NCBI GenBank assembly: GCA_022072455.1
Contig: JAJVHY010000020.1
Location: 1-64,000 of the forward strand
Direction: 5' to 3'
Length of the DNA stretch: 64,000 nucleotides
Origin: Verrucomicrobiia bacterium
Lineage (GTDB): Bacteria > Verrucomicrobiota > Verrucomicrobiia > Palsa-1439
A model generated the notes under the pieces. The model was not told where the DNA came from. It was given only the letters and a program-made list of their open reading frames with translations, and made no database searches. Of this stretch, positions 25,396-34,908 are shown piece after piece; within the stretch, counting starts at the first letter, position 1, and each line of letters begins with the position of its first letter. Made by a program: the position numbers and the translations under genes.

Positions 25396-27537
25396 ATGAT
25401 TCAGCCTTCTCATCTCCGGCGCGTCCTGCTGGCGGGCGCCATCGCCGCAACCACTACGCTGGCCTCAACCAATGAACCCACCACCACCGCGGGTCCGATT
25501 TTCTCGCTCGACCAATTCGGACCGGTCCGCTCGGTCACAGAAGCGGAAGCAACTTTTCAGAAGGCCTCCGCCGACATCATCGCAGCGGGCGGTGGCGTCA
25601 TTCTCATCCCAACCAACGCGCCGCCCGGCTGGCAGCCGAAAAATAATTCACAGGAAGAGCTCCGCATCCCTGCCCCGCCCGCGCCGGCAAAATCGTGGCG
25701 TGCCGCACCGGGCGTTACCGTCGTGGACGCGCGCGGCGGCACCGTGAAGATTCAACCCCCCCAAGCCACCGGCATCCAAATCGACCGTACCCTCAACATC
25801 CCGGCAGGCCAGAGTCTGCCATTCTGGGACTACTACCCGGTCTTGAAACTCCGCAACACCGTCCTCCAAGGCTCAACCAGCTACCGGGAATGGCTGCTCG
25901 AAGATGCGCCGGCAGGGAACGACTCGAAATTCTATGTCGCGACCATTCGCGGTGTCTTTCCCGGCATGTTCATGAGCATCGGCGAATGGGGCACCGTCGA
26001 GCGGCTCTACGTGAAATCAATTGGTTACGACACCGAGAAAAAACTCTGGTACTTCACCGCCGACACCGTCGCCGGTCAACGCAAAGGCACGATCATGGGC
26101 AACAAAAACCACGTCAACGTCCTCGACATGCTCACGTCGTCACACAACGAAAACCAAACCTTCGACGTGCGGATGTGGCGGCATAACTATTCGCAGGGCG
26201 ACAACTATCTCTTTGACGCCCGCTTCAAATACATGGGCGACGTGCATTCCACAGCCGGCGACGAAAACGGCGTGCTTTACGCGGCATTCATCGAAAGCCT
26301 GACTGACATCTTCCGCGCCCAAGTCGAGAAATGGGACGCGGCGACCGGCGAACTCGTGTTCAAAGGCAGCGCCGGGACAACGCTCGGCACCGGTCGTCCG
26401 TTGATCAACATGAACCCGGCCAAATGGCTCACCAATGGGGCCGTCCGCATCGGCAACCTGCCGCCCGGCGGCGGTGCGAGCACCCGGCGGATCCCTGCGA
26501 TGAATACCGGCCGCACGATCCGTTTCACCGCCGAAGCCGGCATCACCGCTGCCGTCGCCGGCCGGTATTTCGCCGTGGACGAACCGGATGAAATGGTCAT
26601 GAAAACCAAGGACGTCCGCCGGTGGTACTTGATCGAAAGCGTTGCGCTCCATCCCGACGGCACCGCCGACATCCGCATCATCCGGCAATGGTGGGGCGCG
26701 AAGTCTGCCGATGCTCCCCTGCTTTACAAACCAGAAAGCTACACCAAACCACTCCGCTACATCATCGCCCCCGGTGCCAACGTCTTCAACGTCGCCGAGG
26801 GCGTCAACCACCCTAATCGCACCATCAAGCTCGTTCCCACTCCCGTGACAGGCACATCGCTCGATTTCGCGGCGGGTGACAAAGTGGAACAAGCCATCGG
26901 CCCCGATCCGTTCAAGCCCGTCCCGTTTCGGAGCTGGATGTGGGACCAAATCCCCGGCGCGTTCCCGGCCCCGGTCTTCGACATCGCCAACTACGGCGTG
27001 ATGCGCGACGCGCTATTCTGGGTGCGCGGCAATTCCACCGGCAATCACGTCACGGACCGCGAACGCAACTACGACCGCAATCCGCCCTGGGACAAATATT
27101 TCCGGCTCGATTCCGCCTGCAACATCGGCATCCATTTCGGCGGCGACACCGCCAATGCCGCGCTCCTCTTCTCACAACCGCACCACGTCCAGCCGATCAA
27201 ATGGCAATACGGGGGCGGCAAGACCGCGAGCCTGATCGTTTCCCGCGAGACCGGCGAGTTCAACTTCTCCGGCCCCATCTCCGTGACCGGCCTGTCCGCC
27301 GACGGCAAGACTCCCGCCCGCAACCTTCGCGGCAAGGACGTTGCCATCGCCGCCGGTCAAACAATCAAGACCATCACCTTCGCGACTCCGGAAGCGGACG
27401 CCAGCTACGCGGTGTTCGTCGAGCAAACCTGGCTCAGCGTGCGGGCCATCACGAAGAAGGATGCCCAAGGGTTCACCGTCGAGTTTGAGAAGCCGGCACC
27501 CGCCAACGCAACGCTGGACTGGATGATCGTCCGATGA
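25396..27537 (+). CDS. Secreted protein, possible beta-helix polysaccharide enzyme
   Basis: A 713-residue exported protein. The ATG at 25396 gives a signal peptide (RRVLLAGAIAATTTLAST); an earlier ATG at 25324 would add a hydrophobic lead. The mature N-terminus (FGPVRSVTEAEATFQKASADI, then a Gly-rich VILIP turn) resembles the opening of pectate-lyase-fold proteins, and repeated short strands continue, but no catalytic motif is clear. The last ~100 residues look like a beta-sandwich. It opens a plus-strand run of five genes divergent from the fucI operon, so it probably acts on a deoxyhexose- or uronate-containing polysaccharide. Confidence 0.7.
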   Translation: MIQPSHLRRVLLAGAIAATTTLASTNEPTTTAGPIFSLDQFGPVRSVTEAEATFQKASADIIAAGGGVILIPTNAPPGWQPKNNSQEELRIPAPPAPAKSWRAAPGVTVVDARGGTVKIQPPQATGIQIDRTLNIPAGQSLPFWDYYPVLKLRNTVLQGSTSYREWLLEDAPAGNDSKFYVATIRGVFPGMFMSIGEWGTVERLYVKSIGYDTEKKLWYFTADTVAGQRKGTIMGNKNHVNVLDMLTSSHNENQTFDVRMWRHNYSQGDNYLFDARFKYMGDVHSTAGDENGVLYAAFIESLTDIFRAQVEKWDAATGELVFKGSAGTTLGTGRPLINMNPAKWLTNGAVRIGNLPPGGGASTRRIPAMNTGRTIRFTAEAGITAAVAGRYFAVDEPDEMVMKTKDVRRWYLIESVALHPDGTADIRIIRQWWGAKSADAPLLYKPESYTKPLRYIIAPGANVFNVAEGVNHPNRTIKLVPTPVTGTSLDFAAGDKVEQAIGPDPFKPVPFRSWMWDQIPGAFPAPVFDIANYGVMRDALFWVRGNSTGNHVTDRERNYDRNPPWDKYFRLDSACNIGIHFGGDTANAALLFSQPHHVQPIKWQYGGGKTASLIVSRETGEFNFSGPISVTGLSADGKTPARNLRGKDVAIAAGQTIKTITFATPEADASYAVFVEQTWLSVRAITKKDAQGFTVEFEKPAPANATLDWMIVR

Positions 27538-28676
27538 CGCGTACAATCTGGCTCCTGATGCTGTTAACCGGCATCGCCCACGCCGCTCCCATGACCGGGG
27601 TGCGCCGCATTGTGTTTTGCGGGAACAGCCTGACCGACGGCTCGGCTTGGTGCGACTGGGTCGTCGAAACGCTGCAAGCCAACGGCCACCCGAACCTGAT
27701 CATGTTCAACGCGGGCGTTGCCGGCAATTCCACGGCGTTGTTGAAGGCGCGTTACCACAAAGACGTGCTCGGCGTGAAACCGGATCTCGTGGTCGTCAAC
27801 GTCGGCACGGTGGACAACAAACCCCCGGAAGATTACCGGCGCGATCTCGGCGCGCTGGTTGAAGCGACGCGGAAGACCGGGGCGAAGATGGTGTTGATGA
27901 CGCCCGCCCCAATTCGGAACACGAACAATCCCGCCTACAGGTCGGTCGTGTACACGCCGGTCATCCACGAGTTAGCCAAACAGTACGATTGTCTGGTCGT
28001 GGATACGCAAGCGGTGTTCGACAAGGGTCTCGCCGAAGGCAAAGAGATGTGGGGGCCGGACGGCGTGCATCACAAAATTGAAGCATGGCGCGGCATGGCG
28101 CGCGCGGTTCTCGACGTGCTTGACTGTCGCGCGCCGCTCATCGAGAAGACTTCGATCTATCACAACTCGATCATTGATTGGGTGATCGGGCCGGCAATTC
28201 CGTGGACCAACTCGGCACCAGTCCATCTGAAAAACATGCCGGAAGATTACGACCCCATCGCCGCCGGTAAAGGCGCGTATCCACCGTTGCCCACGAACAC
28301 GGACGGCTGGCGGCAGTATGACCGGAAAGCCGAAATTGCGAAGACGAGTTGGTGGCAGAAATGCTGGCTCGAACGTGGCGGCGTGATGCCAATGGGGCAA
28401 GACGTCGTCCCGGGGAAACCAGGCTCCCCTTCCCGCGATGCCGGTGCGTTCGCCTTGGCTATCATCATTTCGGACGCGGAAAAACAAACCACGCTGCATG
28501 TTGGCGGCTCGCCGCCGTACGCCGTCTGGCTGAACGGCCAGATGGTCTGGAACGGCCACGTCTTGCACGGCTACCATCCGTCCCAAGATCGCCTCACGGT
28601 CACACTGAAAAAAGGCAAAAACCGCATCTTCGTTTTTTCAAACTGGTTATTCCACATCTCATTGGGGGAAATCTGA
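27534..28676 (+). CDS. Secreted SGNH/GDSL hydrolase with C-terminal beta domain
   Basis: A 380-residue exported protein (signal peptide ending in IAHAAP). Residues about 24-205 form an SGNH hydrolase: IVFCGNSLTDG (catalytic Ser), FNAGVAGNST (Gly), VVNVGTVDNKP (Asn block changed to Asp-Asn) and WGPDGVHH (Asp and His). Such proteins are typically carbohydrate esterases. The C-terminal ~100 residues (LHVGGSPPYAVWLNGQMVW) look like a jelly-roll domain. The start overlaps the previous stop by 4 nt and the next ATG overlaps its own stop. Confidence 0.85.
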   Translation: MTRTIWLLMLLTGIAHAAPMTGVRRIVFCGNSLTDGSAWCDWVVETLQANGHPNLIMFNAGVAGNSTALLKARYHKDVLGVKPDLVVVNVGTVDNKPPEDYRRDLGALVEATRKTGAKMVLMTPAPIRNTNNPAYRSVVYTPVIHELAKQYDCLVVDTQAVFDKGLAEGKEMWGPDGVHHKIEAWRGMARAVLDVLDCRAPLIEKTSIYHNSIIDWVIGPAIPWTNSAPVHLKNMPEDYDPIAAGKGAYPPLPTNTDGWRQYDRKAEIAKTSWWQKCWLERGGVMPMGQDVVPGKPGSPSRDAGAFALAIIISDAEKQTTLHVGGSPPYAVWLNGQMVWNGHVLHGYHPSQDRLTVTLKKGKNRIFVFSNWLFHISLGEI

Positions 28677-30622
28677 TGAGCAAGATATTCGCTACCGACA
28701 AAAAGATCCGGTTGGGCATTTGGGGCTTGGGGCGCGGCATGTCGTTCTATGACAGTTGCCGGGCGCTCAATTTCGACGTCGTCGCCGGGTGCGATTATAA
28801 CCAGCACATGCGCGACAACTTCCTGAAACAAAACCCCGGCTCATACGCCACCGCCGACGCGAAAGAATTTCTCGCGATGGATTTCGACGCGGTCTTGCTG
28901 GCGACGTACTGCGTCGCCCACGCGGACGACGCCATTGCCTGTCTGCGCGCCGGCAAGCATGTGTTATCGGAAGTGACTTCGTTTCACACGATGGCCGAGG
29001 GCGTCCGGCTCGTGGAAGAAGTCGAGAAGCACAAGCTCGTCTACAATCTCGCGGAAAATTATCCGTTCACGATGGCGAACATGTGGTTGGCGCGAAAGTG
29101 GCGCGAGGGTTTCTTCGGCGAGTTGATGTATGCGGAGTACGAATACGTGCACGAAACCCGGACGCTCGCCTACACTTACATCGATGGCACGCCGATCAAT
29201 CCCGGCAATCAGCTTCACTCGTGGCGCAGTTGGCTGAACGGCCATTTCTATAACACGCATTCGCTCGGGCCGATGATGCATATCAGCGGTCAGCGCCCCA
29301 CGCGCGTCGTCGCGTTGCCCGGTACGGTGCGGTTGCGCGGCTTCGCCAAACGCGGCTTGGGCGGCGTCGCGCCGTCGTTGATCACGATGTCCAACGGCGC
29401 AATCGTGCGCAACCTCATGGGCGGCACGACGAGCGACTCGCACACGCAACGCATTTGGGGCACCAATGCTGCCGCGGAAATCCACGACGGCAAGTTGCGC
29501 GTCCGCGTCGGCGCGAGCGGTCACGGCCCGATCCTCGATGTGAAGGCGAATTGGGGCGAGCTGGGCGAGTTGGCGTCCACCGCCGGCCACGGCGGCGGTG
29601 ATTTCTGGGTGCTCTACTATTTCGCCCGCCACATCCTTTTCGGCGAACCCGGTCCGTTTGAAATCTACAAGGCTTGTGATTGCACGATCCCCGGCATTCT
29701 CGCATACCGGTCGGCCAGGGAGAACGGCCAGGCGTACGACGTGCCGGACTTTCGCGACCCGGTCCAGCGCGCGCTGTGGCGCGACGACAATTTCGACCAA
29801 CCAAAACTCGATCCGCGCACGGCGCTGTTCCCCGCGGATCAAGACACCGCGGTGACGCTGCACTTCTCCGAGACGATGCGCGACTTGGTCAACACGGCCA
29901 CTCTGTACCGCGCGTATCGGGACGCGAAGTTGTTGATGAGCGAGGTGCATAATCCCAGTGCTGTCGGCGATGCCGCGGTCAAGCTGTTGCAGAAGATGCC
30001 GATGTTGCAGCAGAGCCAGCAGATGGCGCAACGCATCGTCGCCCGGCATCCCGATAGTCTCGGCGCGCAGATGTTGCAGGAGATGCTCGACCTTTCCGAA
30101 CCCGCCATCACCGGTCAGCCGACCTTCGCCAAGGCACTGCGCAAGGAATGCGGCCAGTTGAATCAGACCGCTGATAAATGGCTCTCACCGTTCCTGTCCC
30201 ACTGGCGCGCCGGCAAGCTGACGAAAAGCTGGCAGCCGGTCGCACTCCAAGCGCCGCAAGTCGTAAGCGCCCAGAACGGCTTCGTCAACCTGCATCCACT
30301 CTTCGGCAAACGGAACGGCATTGCGCACGCCACCTGCCGGGTGCGCGTGCCGTTCGCCGGCGCATGGGAAATCCGGTTGGGCCATGATGGGGGCGCCAAA
30401 TTGTTCGTGGACCGGAAACTCGTTGCGGAACAACCGGAGCGCCGCAACCCCGCCATCCCGGATCGGACGGTGGCCACGGTCAAGCTCACCAAAGGCGTGC
30501 ACACGTTACAGGTCGCCCTCGACACAGCGAATGGCCTGGGCTGGGGATTTTTCCTGCGGTTCGCCATCCCGGTAAATAAACGGAAACGCGGACTAAAGTT
30601 GATGTTCCCCGAGGCGATCTGA
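28676..30622 (+). CDS. Gfo/Idh/MocA oxidoreductase with C-terminal beta-sandwich
   Basis: A 648-residue protein starting at an ATG one base into the previous stop. Residues about 10-130 are the Rossmann domain (LGIWGLGRGMSFYDSC, CLRAGKHVLSEVTS) and about 130-370 the Gfo/Idh/MocA C-terminal domain; the usual EKP is SEV, so the catalytic lysine appears to be missing. A helical stretch (about 410-530) and a final beta domain (GAWEIRLGHDGGAKLFVD, TLQVALDTANG) follow, resembling a PA14/jelly-roll module. There is no signal peptide. The usual family length is 330-450, so the extension is striking. Confidence 0.83.
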   Translation: MSKIFATDKKIRLGIWGLGRGMSFYDSCRALNFDVVAGCDYNQHMRDNFLKQNPGSYATADAKEFLAMDFDAVLLATYCVAHADDAIACLRAGKHVLSEVTSFHTMAEGVRLVEEVEKHKLVYNLAENYPFTMANMWLARKWREGFFGELMYAEYEYVHETRTLAYTYIDGTPINPGNQLHSWRSWLNGHFYNTHSLGPMMHISGQRPTRVVALPGTVRLRGFAKRGLGGVAPSLITMSNGAIVRNLMGGTTSDSHTQRIWGTNAAAEIHDGKLRVRVGASGHGPILDVKANWGELGELASTAGHGGGDFWVLYYFARHILFGEPGPFEIYKACDCTIPGILAYRSARENGQAYDVPDFRDPVQRALWRDDNFDQPKLDPRTALFPADQDTAVTLHFSETMRDLVNTATLYRAYRDAKLLMSEVHNPSAVGDAAVKLLQKMPMLQQSQQMAQRIVARHPDSLGAQMLQEMLDLSEPAITGQPTFAKALRKECGQLNQTADKWLSPFLSHWRAGKLTKSWQPVALQAPQVVSAQNGFVNLHPLFGKRNGIAHATCRVRVPFAGAWEIRLGHDGGAKLFVDRKLVAEQPERRNPAIPDRTVATVKLTKGVHTLQVALDTANGLGWGFFLRFAIPVNKRKRGLKLMFPEAI

Positions 30623-30623
30623 G

Positions 30624-31625
30624 TTGATCCGCCACTGCTTACAATTGGGCTTGCTCCTGCTGGTGCCGGCCCTGGCAGCAGAAACGGACGAGCACCGGTT
30701 CGCCACTCTGGCCGCCGCGATCACGGCGACCAACGGACCGGCGCGTGCGTTGGCCTGCTCGAATCTGTATGAGTTTGTTCAGGAAGCCATCCGGCTTGCC
30801 GAGAACACCCCCGGCAAGGAAGCGGCCAACTTCCTCCGGACCGGCCATCTCTCCAACGCCGTGGCACGCCTTGGGCAGGGTCAACTTCCGCGCGCGTCAA
30901 CGCTGTACTCGATCCACCAACTCACGCGCCTGGCGTACCGCGGTTTGACTTGGCCCAAACCACCGGCCCTCGACGTGCCCCACGCCGGCAACCCGCCCGT
31001 CATTGATGGACGACTGAACGACGTGGCGTGGGCGAAGGCGCTCGTCTTGACGAACTCCTATCGCTTCAACGAAACCAACCCCGCCCCGGTCCAGACCACC
31101 TACCGGCTCCTCTGGGACACCAACAACCTCTATTTCGCGTTCGACTGCGTGGATGAGGATGTCGTGGCCCCCACCGTCCCGCGGGATTCGGCGGAGGTGT
31201 ACCGGAATGATAGCGTGGAAATGTTCATCCTGCCCGACCGGCGCGCGCGCCGGTATTGGGAAATCGCCATCAGCCCCGCCACCGGCATCTTCGACTCGCT
31301 CCAACTCAAGCACCAAAACGAATGGAGTGCCGCGATGGAGCCAACCGCAAACATTGCCGGCCTCCAAATCGGCGTCGTCGTACACGGCACCCTCAACGAC
31401 TCCAGCGACCGCGACGCCGGCTACACCGTGGAAGTCGCCGTGCCCTTCAACCAGCTTCCCGGCCACACAAATGGCGTCCCCGTTCCCGGTCAGACCTTTT
31501 CCATCATGCTCGCCCGGATGAATCGGACGACCCGCAATTCCGACTTTCAGCCGTACGCCTTCATCCCCCTGCTGAGTTGGGGCCACAACCTCTGGAATCA
31601 TTCCCAGATCACCCTCCGCCGCTGA
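30624..31625 (+). CDS. Secreted protein with CBM9-like domain
   Basis: A 333-residue protein with a TTG start one base after the previous stop; the immediately following signal peptide (LGLLLLVPALAAE) supports it. The N-terminal ~110 residues are helical. From about residue 115 comes a family 9 carbohydrate-binding-like domain: PPVIDGRLNDVAWAKA, LYFAFDCVDEDVVAP, DSVEMFILPDR and YTVEVAVPFNQL. CBM9-like modules bind reducing ends of glycans or haem-type ligands in the DOMON group. No catalytic domain is present, so it is probably a binding partner of the neighbouring secreted enzymes. Confidence 0.83.
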   Translation: MIRHCLQLGLLLLVPALAAETDEHRFATLAAAITATNGPARALACSNLYEFVQEAIRLAENTPGKEAANFLRTGHLSNAVARLGQGQLPRASTLYSIHQLTRLAYRGLTWPKPPALDVPHAGNPPVIDGRLNDVAWAKALVLTNSYRFNETNPAPVQTTYRLLWDTNNLYFAFDCVDEDVVAPTVPRDSAEVYRNDSVEMFILPDRRARRYWEIAISPATGIFDSLQLKHQNEWSAAMEPTANIAGLQIGVVVHGTLNDSSDRDAGYTVEVAVPFNQLPGHTNGVPVPGQTFSIMLARMNRTTRNSDFQPYAFIPLLSWGHNLWNHSQITLRR

Positions 31626-31630
31626 TCCCC

Positions 31631-32959
31631 ATGCAAATCATCACCGGCCTGTTCGATCATTGTGTCCTCCAACGCGACGGCAGCGTGCCCGTTACCGGCA
31701 CCGCCGCCCACGGCAAGGTAGTTGCCGTCATCACCCAAGGCCGACGCAAAATCGCCCATGCCACCGCACCGATTCGCCGGCAACAATTCACGCTCCGATT
31801 GCAGCGCTTACCGGCAGGCGGACCGTACACCGTGACGCTCACCGCCGGCACCGAACGGTTGGTCGTCAACGACATCCTCGTCGGCGATCTGTGGATTTGC
31901 GCCGGGCAGTCGAACATGCAAGGCCTGGGCTACCTCAAGCACGCTGAGAAACCGCACTCGCAAGTCCGGGCATTCTACCTGGACGACCACTGGGCCATCG
32001 CGCGCGATCCGCTGCACACCTACGGCAATTGCGTGGATGAAATCCACGGCCTGTTGGTCGGCGACAACAAATGGCCGAAACCACTCGAAGGCGTCGGCCC
32101 CGCTCTGAGTTTCGCCCTCGAAATGCGGCGGCGGACCGGTGTACCCCAAGGTTTGATTTCCTGTGCCCACGGCGGTTCGTCACTCGCGCAATGGAACGCA
32201 GCGTTGCCGGCACCCAGCCTTTATACCGCGACCCTGCGCCGCGTGACGAAAAACGGCGGGCGCGTTGCCGGCCTCCTCTGGTCGCAAGGCGAAAGCGAAG
32301 CCGGTGTCGCCAGTGATGCCGGTGTTTACACCGCGAGAATGGCCGAGTTAGTGCAAGCCTTCCGGCGCGACCTCCACGCCCCACGCTTACCAGTGACGAT
32401 GACGCAAATCGCGCGGGTAATTCCCGCCCGCACCACCGGGCCGCTGTGGAATTCAGTGCAAGACCAACAGCGGTGCCTGCCCAAAGTGGTTCGCCATCTT
32501 GCCGTCGTCCCCACTGTTGATCTGCCGTACGACGACGATGCCCACATCGGTGGCGATGGGAATGCCCGGCTCGGTCGCCGGCTCGCGGAAGCGATGCACC
32601 GACTGCGTGGCGGCACCGGGACGCGACCGCAAATTGTCTGCCGGCGCGTTCACGTCGTGCCCGATCCGTTGAGTTGGTGGGGCGGCACGAAAGTGATCGT
32701 CGAGTTCGACCACGTCGCCGGCAAGCTGGTCAGCAGCGGCCGACCGACCGGTTTTGCCATTGGCAATCCATCCTGTGTGTATGGCGTCACGCTTGCCGGC
32801 AACTGCGCGATCGTCCGCACCGCGTTGCCACCGGTCGAAGTCCTGACGCAATCACTTTACTACGGGCAAGGCACCGATCCGTATTGCAACATCACCGATC
32901 AAGCCGGGCGTTCGCTGCCGGCGTTTGTCATTCCGCTCCGACAGGCGCGCGTGTGCTAA
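31631..32959 (+). CDS. Sialate O-acetylesterase-type SGNH esterase
   Basis: A 442-residue protein related to sialate O-acetylesterase/DUF303 carbohydrate acetylesterases. An N-terminal beta domain (SVPVTGTAAHGKVVAV) is followed by DLWICAGQSNMQGLGY with the catalytic Ser, SCAHGGSSLAQWN, LLWSQGESEAG and DLPYDDDAHIGGDG with the Asp/His pair. No convincing signal peptide is seen, although its relatives are often exported. It would remove acetyl groups from polysaccharide. Last gene of the 25.4-33 kb cluster. Confidence 0.87.
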   Translation: MQIITGLFDHCVLQRDGSVPVTGTAAHGKVVAVITQGRRKIAHATAPIRRQQFTLRLQRLPAGGPYTVTLTAGTERLVVNDILVGDLWICAGQSNMQGLGYLKHAEKPHSQVRAFYLDDHWAIARDPLHTYGNCVDEIHGLLVGDNKWPKPLEGVGPALSFALEMRRRTGVPQGLISCAHGGSSLAQWNAALPAPSLYTATLRRVTKNGGRVAGLLWSQGESEAGVASDAGVYTARMAELVQAFRRDLHAPRLPVTMTQIARVIPARTTGPLWNSVQDQQRCLPKVVRHLAVVPTVDLPYDDDAHIGGDGNARLGRRLAEAMHRLRGGTGTRPQIVCRRVHVVPDPLSWWGGTKVIVEFDHVAGKLVSSGRPTGFAIGNPSCVYGVTLAGNCAIVRTALPPVEVLTQSLYYGQGTDPYCNITDQAGRSLPAFVIPLRQARVC

Positions 32960-33384
32960 CGAGCGGCGCCCGCGGCAAGATCGTCGCCCTGCCCATGTTC
33001 GTCGGTTTTGTTTGGGCCGCACGAATAGACGCGCATCTGCGGTTGCAGGATGATCTGGTACGGCGTGCCCCAGGGATCAAGAAACTCGCCGCGGTCATTC
33101 ACAACGTACGATTCGACGTAATCAAGCTTGCGAGCGTTCTGGCCGGCAACTGATTCGCCGCGCAAGAGCCGGCAGATCGTGGTGAGATCACCGCCCGGCA
33201 ATTCACCTTCGATCTGGGCATACATCTTCAAAGCTTCGACCAAAGCGGCGGTGTCTTGACCGGCTTTGTAGCGTTGATAGGCCGGTCGTAGCACCGGGAA
33301 CCAGAGGACAACGATGATGAGTACGACAACCAACAAGCCCCAGACGACTGGCTTACCGGCGGAGTTGGGTTTCTTGGGTTTCAT
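32956..33384 (-). CDS. Pseudopilin-like (GspG C-terminal-like) protein
   Basis: A 142-residue protein with an N-terminal membrane helix (VVWGLLVVVLIIVVLWFPV) but no prepilin peptidase cleavage motif. The C-terminal part resembles the calcium-binding end of the major pseudopilin GspG: LDPWGTPYQIILQPQMRVYSCGPNKTDEHG. In GspG the DPWG...GPDG..D segment folds the C-terminal loop. It is the last gene of the squalene-synthase operon (4-nt overlap with the TPR lipoprotein gene). It is more likely a membrane-anchored protein of unknown role than a pilin. Confidence 0.72.
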   Translation of the reverse strand: MKPKKPNSAGKPVVWGLLVVVLIIVVLWFPVLRPAYQRYKAGQDTAALVEALKMYAQIEGELPGGDLTTICRLLRGESVAGQNARKLDYVESYVVNDRGEFLDPWGTPYQIILQPQMRVYSCGPNKTDEHGQGDDLAAGAAR

Positions 33385-34178
33385 GGCTTGGGCAAAGTGG
33401 TGAGCAATTGGCTGGCGGCGGTTTTCCAGCCGGCACTCTCGAATTGCCGGTCCGGCCACGGAGCGGCTGCAAGCACCCGGCGAATCAGTTTGCGCGCCTC
33501 GGCGGGCCGCTGATTATCGCGCAGTGCTTCAGCCAGGTAGAGCTGGTTCTCGGGATAATCGGGGAACAATTCATTGGCGCGCTCCAACAAGCGCAACCCT
33601 TTCCGCGCGCTGCCAATGCTGACCGGCGGCGCAGGCGTTCGCAGATGCAAAATTCCCAGCACCCGCAACGGACCGGCATAATCGTATTTTTCATCGAGGC
33701 TCCCGGCGCGTTTCAACGCTGCTTCCATTTCGCCGACGGCATTCAAGCCATACGCCCTGTCGGCATCCGCCAGAAAACCGACGTTGAGTGCGTACCAATA
33801 ATGCGCCTCGACCCGGTCCGGTTGCAACTCACGTCCTTGCCGCGCCATCACTATGCCGCGTTTGGCAAACTGCACGCGATTGGTCTGCTGCGGATCGTTT
33901 TCCGCGCCGAAGCTCAAAGCCGACGCCGCCTGCCAGTGCGCGTCATAATCACCCGGCAACGCCCGCGCCACCGCTTCCAACACCTGTGCGGCCTGCGTCA
34001 TGCGGGTGAGCGTCCGCGGTTGTTCTTCGGTCAGCTTGAGCGCGACGCTCCGTTGCCGGCTGGCTTCGGCAGCCGTCAGCACAAGCGGTTGCGTCGGATC
34101 CAGGCGCACGCCGCGGACTCCCTTGCAGCCAATGACAAGGCCGGCGATGGCCGCGATGACCAGCCAGTTATTTCGCAT
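33381..34178 (-). CDS. TPR lipoprotein
   Basis: A 265-residue protein with a short signal and lipobox LVIGC at Cys18. The mature part is helical with TPR-like repeats: RVEAHYWYALNVGFLA, AVGEMEAALKRAGSLDEKYDYAGPLRVLGILHLRTP, then RANELFPDYPENQLYLAEAL. The pattern resembles TatT-type TRAP-associated or similar TPR lipoproteins, which is a loose match. It overlaps the binding-protein gene upstream by 11 nt and the pseudopilin-like gene downstream by 4 nt. Confidence 0.8.
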   Translation of the reverse strand: MRNNWLVIAAIAGLVIGCKGVRGVRLDPTQPLVLTAAEASRQRSVALKLTEEQPRTLTRMTQAAQVLEAVARALPGDYDAHWQAASALSFGAENDPQQTNRVQFAKRGIVMARQGRELQPDRVEAHYWYALNVGFLADADRAYGLNAVGEMEAALKRAGSLDEKYDYAGPLRVLGILHLRTPAPPVSIGSARKGLRLLERANELFPDYPENQLYLAEALRDNQRPAEARKLIRRVLAAAPWPDRQFESAGWKTAASQLLTTLPKP

Positions 34179-34908
34179 GAAACAACTCCTCCGCGCGCTT
34201 CAATCGCTCCGCCGCAATGTCAGAAAAAACCTCGACGCGAATGCTCTCCAGAATTGCCGGCGGGGTGGTCTTCAGCGATTCCACCAATTTCGCGCTGTCC
34301 GCCCGCCCGCCAAACGTCACAACCAGATTCCCCGGTAACTCCGCCGATGTGAAAGCGGCTTTCACCTGAGCGCCCAACTCGGGATCCGCCCGTAAAACTT
34401 CCCACGCAGCTTCTTCGAGCAACACCGCATCCGCGGCACTCTTGCCGCCTTCGACCAGGTCAAAAACTGCGCCTTCCTCGTCAAGCGTCGGCTGCAATCG
34501 TAATTCTTCGCCCAGCTTGTTCTGCAAAACCACGCGCATGACATACATCTGTTCCGCCGCCAACGCGGTCGCGACGGACTTGATGGCGGTCAGTTCGGTC
34601 GCTTGTTTTGTCACGAGCACATACCGCTCGACGGGTATCTTGTGGCGTTTCACTTCGAGCAGCGGGGTCATGCCGAGGGCTTTGGCGTAGGTGATGTAAA
34701 ACCCGGGGGTGACAATGCCGGCGGCGGGTTTGCTTTTCGCGACGTACTCAATGGCCTTGGCCGGGTCGTTGAAAATCCGCGGCTCGAAATCACCGCCGAG
34801 TTGTTGCGTCAACTCCGCGACCGTCGGCCCCGCGGCCTCCTGCGTCGCGAATTTCTCGCCGGTCTTGAGGAACAGAAATCCAACTGCCAACAGAATCGGT
34901 AAGTTCAT
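34168..34908 (-). CDS. PhnD-like periplasmic substrate-binding protein
   Basis: A 246-residue exported protein; the ATG at 34908 overlaps the stop of the squalene-synthase gene (ATGA). A short hydrophobic N-terminus (LPILLAVGFLFL) may be signal or anchor. The body resembles the phosphate/phosphonate-binding (PhnD) group: IFNDPAKAIEYVAKSKPAAGIVTPGFYITYAKALGM and later GGRADSAKLVESLKTTPP. No ABC permease or ATPase is nearby, so it may be an orphan receptor or a lipid-carrier protein rather than part of an importer. Confidence 0.7.
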   Translation of the reverse strand: MNLPILLAVGFLFLKTGEKFATQEAAGPTVAELTQQLGGDFEPRIFNDPAKAIEYVAKSKPAAGIVTPGFYITYAKALGMTPLLEVKRHKIPVERYVLVTKQATELTAIKSVATALAAEQMYVMRVVLQNKLGEELRLQPTLDEEGAVFDLVEGGKSAADAVLLEEAAWEVLRADPELGAQVKAAFTSAELPGNLVVTFGGRADSAKLVESLKTTPPAILESIRVEVFSDIAAERLKRAEELFHAK

